Notes under the pieces: model-generated
The model's input: only the letters and a program-made list of their open reading frames with translations
Databases searched by the model: none
Told to the model about the DNA's origin: nothing
Made by a program: the position numbers and the translations under genes
Shown here: positions 59,319-64,000 of the stretch, in pieces
Position numbering within the stretch: position 1 is the first letter of the stretch
Layout of the letters: each line of letters starts with the position of its first letter
Source: Bacillota bacterium
Lineage (GTDB): Bacteria > Bacillota > Clostridia > Acetivibrionales > DSM-1351
Length of the DNA: 64,000 nucleotides
Reading direction: 5' to 3'
Assembly (NCBI GenBank): GCA_023444055.1
Contig: JAEZRV010000007.1
Coordinates: 62,001 to 126,000, forward strand

Positions 59319-61196
59319 ATGGAAAAGAGGATAATTAGTAAAATTATTCAGGTAGAGGGTATGACCTGTACAGGCTGTGAAACAAGGATTGAAAGCTCTC
59401 TTAAAAAGCTTGAGGGAATGGAAAATGTTAAAGCTATATACAGCAGTTCAAATGTATATGTGACTTATGACTCAAATTTAATTAATTTAGAAACAATTAT
59501 TGAAGAAATAGAAAAATTAGATTATAAGGTGAAAACTAAACCTAGTGATAATAATAGCAGCAATATTCCTTCTGAAACTAAAAGTAAAAACACAAACAGT
59601 TTAGACTTAAGTCAGCTTGCGGGTATAGCTGTAATAATATTTGCCCTTTATATTATAATTAAACACACTGTGGGATTTAATTTTATACCACAGGTTGATC
59701 AATCCATGGGCTATGGCATACTGTTTTTTATTGGATTGCTCACATCCCTTCACTGTGTAGCTATGTGCGGGGGAATTAATCTCTCAGTTTGTACTAAATA
59801 TAGTGTCAGTACTAATGACTCAAAATATGGGAAACTTAAACCTAGTATATTATATAATACTGGAAGAGTTATTGCATACACAGTAGTTGGTGGAATAGTA
59901 GGAGGAATTGGTTCAGTAATCAGTTTTTCTGGTGCCGCAAAAGGTATTGTAGCTATAGCTTCAGGAGTTTTTATGGTAATTATGGGATTAAATATGTTAA
60001 ATGTTTTCCCAGCTCTTCGAAAGCTCAATCCTAGAATGCCAAAAGTATTTACCAAGAAGCTACATGAAGATTCACAGAATAGGGGACCTTTATATGTCGG
60101 CTTATTCAATGGATTAATGCCTTGCGGACCATTACAGGCAATGCAGATATATGCATTAGGCACTGGAAGTATATGGGCTGGAGCTCTTTCTATGTTCTTA
60201 TTCAGCCTTGGTACAGTACCTCTAATGTTTGGTTTCGGAGCGATAAGCTCAATATTGAGCAGCAAATTTACCCACAAAATGATGAAGGTAAGTGCAGTAC
60301 TGGTATTAATCCTTGGTATTGTAATGTTAAACAGAGGGATGGTTCTATCAGGAGTTAATACTAACATTGTTTTGGGTGCTGAAAATTCTTCAAGCCAGAT
60401 AGCTAAAGTTAACGGGAATGTACAGGAAGTTACTACGAAAATAGAATCGGGCAGATATTCACCGATAATAGTTCAGAAAGGAATTCCTGTAAGGTGGACC
60501 ATTAGCGCAACCAAAGAAGAATTAAACGGTTGTAATAACAGCATTAATATACCAGAGTACAATATACAAAATAAAAAATTAGAAGAAGGAAATACTGTTA
60601 TTGAGTTTAATCCTGATAAAACGGGGAATTATATATATACCTGTTGGATGGGAATGATTAGCAGCAATATTAAGGTTGTTGAGGATATCTCTGATATAAA
60701 TGAGGAAGAGCTTGTAAATTCTGATAATTCAAGTGCTCAAGGGCTTTTCGGAAGTGGTGGAGGCTGTTGTGCAGCTGGCTCAAAGGCAACTAAATTTGCA
60801 GATGGTAAAATTCCTACTGATGAAATACAAGTTGCAGAAATTAAGGATAATCAACAGGAAGTAACTGTGACGGTAAATGATTATGGGTATTCACCTGCAG
60901 TAGTAGTTTTACAAAAAGGAGTACCGGCAAAAATTAAATTTAACACTGAAAAACTGAACTCCTGTAATAATATAGTATCCTTCCCTCAATTACAGGGAGA
61001 GCTAAATTTGCAGAATCAGACAGAAACACCATTAATTTCGCCTGAACAGGATTTTACTTTTGAATGTTGGATGGGAATGCTTCATGGCTACGTAAAAGTA
61101 GTAGATGATATAAATAATGTAAACCTTGAGGATATAAAAGATGAAGTAAATAATTACAAACCTGCTGCAGGGTCCGTAGGTGGCTGCTGCGGTTAA
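59319..61196 (+). CDS. HMA-SafE membrane protein with two cupredoxin-like domains
   Basis: A 625-residue fusion. Residues 5-72: heavy-metal-associated domain with the copper-binding pair in VEGMTCTGCETRIE. Residues 95-350: a SafE/DsbD-like membrane core with about seven helices, LLTSLHCVAMCGGINLSVC carrying the paired Cys and FNGLMPCGPLQAMQIYAL a further Cys. Residues about 370-465 and 505-600: two cupredoxin-like domains, each with YSP near the start, a CNN motif and a CWMGM box. Cys clusters GGGCCAAGS and the terminal GGCCG add metal sites. It probably moves or holds copper at the membrane. SD ggagg. copA follows after 28 bases. Confidence 0.85.
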   Translation: MEKRIISKIIQVEGMTCTGCETRIESSLKKLEGMENVKAIYSSSNVYVTYDSNLINLETIIEEIEKLDYKVKTKPSDNNSSNIPSETKSKNTNSLDLSQLAGIAVIIFALYIIIKHTVGFNFIPQVDQSMGYGILFFIGLLTSLHCVAMCGGINLSVCTKYSVSTNDSKYGKLKPSILYNTGRVIAYTVVGGIVGGIGSVISFSGAAKGIVAIASGVFMVIMGLNMLNVFPALRKLNPRMPKVFTKKLHEDSQNRGPLYVGLFNGLMPCGPLQAMQIYALGTGSIWAGALSMFLFSLGTVPLMFGFGAISSILSSKFTHKMMKVSAVLVLILGIVMLNRGMVLSGVNTNIVLGAENSSSQIAKVNGNVQEVTTKIESGRYSPIIVQKGIPVRWTISATKEELNGCNNSINIPEYNIQNKKLEEGNTVIEFNPDKTGNYIYTCWMGMISSNIKVVEDISDINEEELVNSDNSSAQGLFGSGGGCCAAGSKATKFADGKIPTDEIQVAEIKDNQQEVTVTVNDYGYSPAVVVLQKGVPAKIKFNTEKLNSCNNIVSFPQLQGELNLQNQTETPLISPEQDFTFECWMGMLHGYVKVVDDINNVNLEDIKDEVNNYKPAAGSVGGCCG

Positions 61197-61224
61197 TACA
61201 AAATAATTAAAGGAAGTGATCTAA

Positions 61225-63708
61225 ATGGATAAAAAACAGTCAATTAAAATATCGGGAATGAGCTGTGCAGCATGTGCAGCAAGAATAGAAAAGGGTCTTA
61301 ATAGGCTGGAAGGTGTCAAGCTTGCAAATGTTAATTTTGCAATAGAAAAAGCAACTATTGAATTTGATGATGACAAAATAGATTCTGAAAAATTTAACGA
61401 AACTATTGAAAAGCTTGGTTTTGGTGTAGTTAAGGAAGATATAAAGAAAGGCAGCAAGGCTGAGCTGAAAATTACCGGAATGTCTTGTGCTGCATGTTCA
61501 GCAAGGATAGAGAAAAAACTTAATAAGACTGAAGGCATAGAACAGGCTACTGTGAACCTAGCAACCCAACGAGCAAGTGTGGAGTATGATATTTCTAAGG
61601 TTAAAGTTTCTGATATCTTAAAAATAATTCATGACTTGGGATATGGAGCTGAAAGAGCAGAGGAAGTAAATCAAGACAAGGAGAAGGAACAAAGATTAAA
61701 GGAAATTAAAACATTAAAGCTCACGTTAATTATTTCTGCGGTTTTGAGTACGCCTTTAGTACTTGCAATGGTATTATCAATGTTAAATATCCCCTTGCTT
61801 TCGTTCCTTCATAATCCGTATTTTCAATTGGTAATTGCCACTCCAGTTCAATTTATAATCGGATTCCGGTTTTATAAGCATGCATATTTTGCTCTACGTT
61901 CAAAGAGTGCAAACATGGATGTCTTAATATCCATGGGTACTTCGGCTGCATATTTTTTTAGCTTATATAATGTGTTTTTTGAAGAAGTACAGCAAGGTAT
62001 GATGAAAAATCTTTACTTTGAAGCTGCTGCAGTTATTATTACATTAATACTATTGGGTAAATATTTAGAAGCTGTAGCAAAGGGCAAAACCTCTGATGCA
62101 ATAAAAAAACTTATGGGCTTGCAGGCAAAGACAGCCAGAGTAATAAGAAATGGTATTGAAGAGGATATACCAATTGAAGAAGTTATGCTTGGAGATATAG
62201 TTGTAGTAAGACCAGGTGAGAAATTGCCTGTAGATGGCAAAATAATTGAGGGTAGGTCCTCTATAGATGAATCTATGCTTACAGGAGAGAGCATTCCCGT
62301 AGAGAAAAAAGCAGGGGACTATGTTATTGGGGCAACAATAAATAAGGTGGGTACCTTCCGTTTTGAGGCTACAAAGATTGGCAAGGATACAGCACTTTCT
62401 CAAATCATAAAGATGGTAGAGGATGCCCAAGGTTCAAAGGCACCAATACAAAAAATAGCTGATAAGGTATCAGGAATATTCGTTCCTGTTGTTGTTGGAA
62501 TAGCTCTTATTACTTTTATAATATGGTATCTTTCTACAGGAGATATAACAAAAGCTATTGTAAGCAGCGTTGCAGTTCTGGTCATTGCGTGTCCATGTGC
62601 ATTAGGACTGGCAACACCGACGGCAATAATGGTAGGTACAGGTAAGGGCGCAGAAAATGGTATTCTTATTAAAGGTGGAGAGCATCTTGAAATGGCTTAC
62701 AAATTAAATGCAGTTGTTCTTGACAAAACAGGTACAATTACTAAGGGACAGCCAGAAGTAACTGATATAATTGTTTTAGGAAACTTTGATAAGAGTGAAA
62801 TTCTGAAGCTTGCAGCAATCACTGAAAAAAGCTCAGAACATCCATTAGGTGTTGCTATATATGAGCATGGAAAAAAAGAATTTAGTTCTATAGACAACCC
62901 CGGTCAATTTGAAGCAATACCAGGTAGAGGTGTCAAGTCATTTGTAGATAATAGGGTTATCTATATGGGTACACGTAAGCTTATGAAGGAGCGAAACATT
63001 GCTATAGGTAATGTTGAAGCTGCCATAGCAAAGCTTGAGGATGAAGGTAAAACTGCAATGCTGATGGCTATAGATAATAATTTGGAGGCAATAATTGCGG
63101 TTGCTGATACATTAAAGGAAAGTTCAAAGGAAGCTATTGATGAACTGCAAAAAATGGGTATTGATGTTTATATGATTACTGGGGATAATAAAAGAACAGC
63201 TAATGCTATTGCTAAACAAGTAGGTATTACTAATGTTCTGGCAGAAGTACTACCAGAGAACAAAGCTGAAGAAGTAGAAAAATTAATGGCTAAAGGAAAG
63301 ATTGTTGCAATGGTTGGTGATGGAATAAATGATGCTCCTGCTCTAGCAACTGCAAATATTGGAATGGCTATCGGTACAGGAACTGATGTTGCAATAGAAG
63401 CAGCAGATATTACTCTGATGAGGGGAGATTTGAGAACAATTCCAGCAGCAATTCGCTTGTCAAGGATGACAATGAGAAAGATTAAACAAAATTTATTCTG
63501 GGCATTCTTTTATAATATAATTGGTATACCATTTGCTGCCTTTGGTCTGTTGAATCCAATGATTGCAGGAGGGGCAATGGCATTTAGCTCAGTCTCAGTA
63601 GTGACAAACTCGTTGAGCTTAAAAGGGTATGATCCAGTAAAGGTAGCTAGAAAGTTTAACAATATTGAAGAATTTGCAAAACAGGAATGGCAATATACCA
63701 AGAAATAA
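61225..63708 (+). CDS. copA: Copper-translocating P1B-type ATPase
   Basis: An 827-residue copper exporter. Two N-terminal HMA domains with C14-x-x-C17 (GMSCAACAARIE) and C88-x-x-C91 (GMSCAACSARIE). Eight transmembrane helices, the membrane CPC metal site in VIACPCALGLATPTA, actuator TGES in SMLTGESIPVEK, phosphorylation DKTG in VVLDKTGTITKG, HP motif in SSEHPLG and the hinge MVGDGINDAPAL. The late YN and MxxSS motifs (FYNIIGIPFAA, MAFSSVSVVTNSLSL) define Cu(I) specificity of P1B-1 pumps. Co-transcribed with the HMA-SafE gene; the copper chaperone gene follows. Confidence 0.95.
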   Translation: MDKKQSIKISGMSCAACAARIEKGLNRLEGVKLANVNFAIEKATIEFDDDKIDSEKFNETIEKLGFGVVKEDIKKGSKAELKITGMSCAACSARIEKKLNKTEGIEQATVNLATQRASVEYDISKVKVSDILKIIHDLGYGAERAEEVNQDKEKEQRLKEIKTLKLTLIISAVLSTPLVLAMVLSMLNIPLLSFLHNPYFQLVIATPVQFIIGFRFYKHAYFALRSKSANMDVLISMGTSAAYFFSLYNVFFEEVQQGMMKNLYFEAAAVIITLILLGKYLEAVAKGKTSDAIKKLMGLQAKTARVIRNGIEEDIPIEEVMLGDIVVVRPGEKLPVDGKIIEGRSSIDESMLTGESIPVEKKAGDYVIGATINKVGTFRFEATKIGKDTALSQIIKMVEDAQGSKAPIQKIADKVSGIFVPVVVGIALITFIIWYLSTGDITKAIVSSVAVLVIACPCALGLATPTAIMVGTGKGAENGILIKGGEHLEMAYKLNAVVLDKTGTITKGQPEVTDIIVLGNFDKSEILKLAAITEKSSEHPLGVAIYEHGKKEFSSIDNPGQFEAIPGRGVKSFVDNRVIYMGTRKLMKERNIAIGNVEAAIAKLEDEGKTAMLMAIDNNLEAIIAVADTLKESSKEAIDELQKMGIDVYMITGDNKRTANAIAKQVGITNVLAEVLPENKAEEVEKLMAKGKIVAMVGDGINDAPALATANIGMAIGTGTDVAIEAADITLMRGDLRTIPAAIRLSRMTMRKIKQNLFWAFFYNIIGIPFAAFGLLNPMIAGGAMAFSSVSVVTNSLSLKGYDPVKVARKFNNIEEFAKQEWQYTKK

Positions 63709-63808
63709 AATTCAATTACTAAGCTATCCAATTCAAAAATTCTTTTGGTGAGGAAAACTTATTAATGGTTTGTTGCTATTAATTTTAAATTAAAGGAGGA
63801 AATTTATT

Positions 63809-64000
63809 ATGTCTAAAGAAGTAAAAACTTTAAATGTTGAAGGTATGTCTTGTAGCCACTGCGAAAACAGTGTAAAAAAAGCTGTGGGTGCATTAAATGG
63901 AGTGTCTGAGGTAACAGTAGATTTGCAATTAAAAAAGGTATCAATTCAATTTGATGCTGAAAAAGTAAGTTTAGATATCATTAAGGAAGCCATTGAAGAC
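63809..64000 (+). CDS. copZ: Copper chaperone CopZ, partial
   Basis: The first 64 residues of an HMA-domain protein, cut by the window end. VEGMSCSHCENSVKKAVGAL holds the C-x-x-C copper site; a beta-alpha-beta pattern follows. CopZ hands Cu(I) to CopA. SD aaggagga is 9 bases upstream. It completes the cassette DUF2318, HMA-SafE, CopA, CopZ. Confidence 0.9.
   Translation, partial: MSKEVKTLNVEGMSCSHCENSVKKAVGALNGVSEVTVDLQLKKVSIQFDAEKVSLDIIKEAIED

Noticed and set aside
59750..60367. 205-codon minus-strand frame
   Set aside because: Antisense shadow of the SafE membrane core.

Overview
The window is about 64 kb of AT-rich, low-GC Firmicutes chromosome. The most likely source is a mesophilic, anaerobic, spore-forming, cellulolytic clostridium of the Ruminiclostridium (Clostridium cluster III) type. 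The pointers are an oxygen-sensitive class III ribonucleotide reductase, a small acid-soluble spore protein of the SspH type, a secreted esterase with a cellulosomal type I dockerin, and the ylxM-ffh-rpsP-khpA-rimM-trmD-rplS-lepB-rbgA-rnhB-ylqG-ylqH-yraN order typical of Firmicutes. The species call is an inference. No rRNA, tRNA or CRISPR array was seen.

Layout. 0-7.3 kb: end of a ROK glucokinase, a PC4-like protein, a DUF1540 peptide, NrdR-boxed nrdDG, then coaW and an OPT transporter on the minus strand. 7.7-21.6 kb: a NYN-domain protein and the long signal-recognition/ribosome-maturation block, interrupted by a duplicated khpA leader, a palindromic repeat, a non-autonomous mobile element and an orphan sugar-binding protein. 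22-27 kb: a dipeptidase, then a minus-strand cluster of a SipW-type signal peptidase, an ABC ATPase that has lost its catalytic motifs, a membrane protein fused to a catalytically altered signal-peptidase domain, a TasA/CalY-like secreted protein and a tiny secreted protein with a CBM5/12-like domain. 27-36 kb: aminotransferase, purB, a GntR regulator, a beta-lactamase-like protein, DedA, an unknown protein and a dockerin-bearing esterase. 36-41 kb: accessory DNA with a DUF4157 polymorphic toxin ending in a PD-(D/E)XK-like domain, its probable immunity protein, and a degenerate group II intron. 41-50.7 kb: peroxide and sulfur genes (msrAB, gpx-ohrR with an OhrR-type operator, malY, a cystathionine synthase/lyase, a CoA-disulfide reductase-rhodanese-TusA-DsrE fusion, an Rrf2 regulator). 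51-58 kb: topB, an HD protein and a queuosine/folate cluster (queDE, folE, folP, folB, folK). 58-64 kb: copper handling (DUF2318 protein, HMA-SafE-cupredoxin fusion, CopA, start of CopZ).

How parts work together. FolE makes dihydroneopterin triphosphate, which both QueD and the folate enzymes draw on. The gpx-ohrR pair looks autoregulated by organic peroxide. The DUF2318 gene and the HMA-SafE gene share nearly the same promoter-proximal sequence, so they are probably co-regulated. In the 23-27 kb cluster the active SipW probably matures the two small secreted proteins, while the pseudo-ABC/pseudo-peptidase pair may be an accessory complex of unknown function. This is the strongest candidate for an undescribed system here.

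The window is also rich in small structured repeats: two elements with matching terminal inverted repeats and 8-9 bp target duplications, a second fold-back family with a 9-bp duplication, and several paired hairpin elements. At least two of the mobile elements sit exactly at stop codons.
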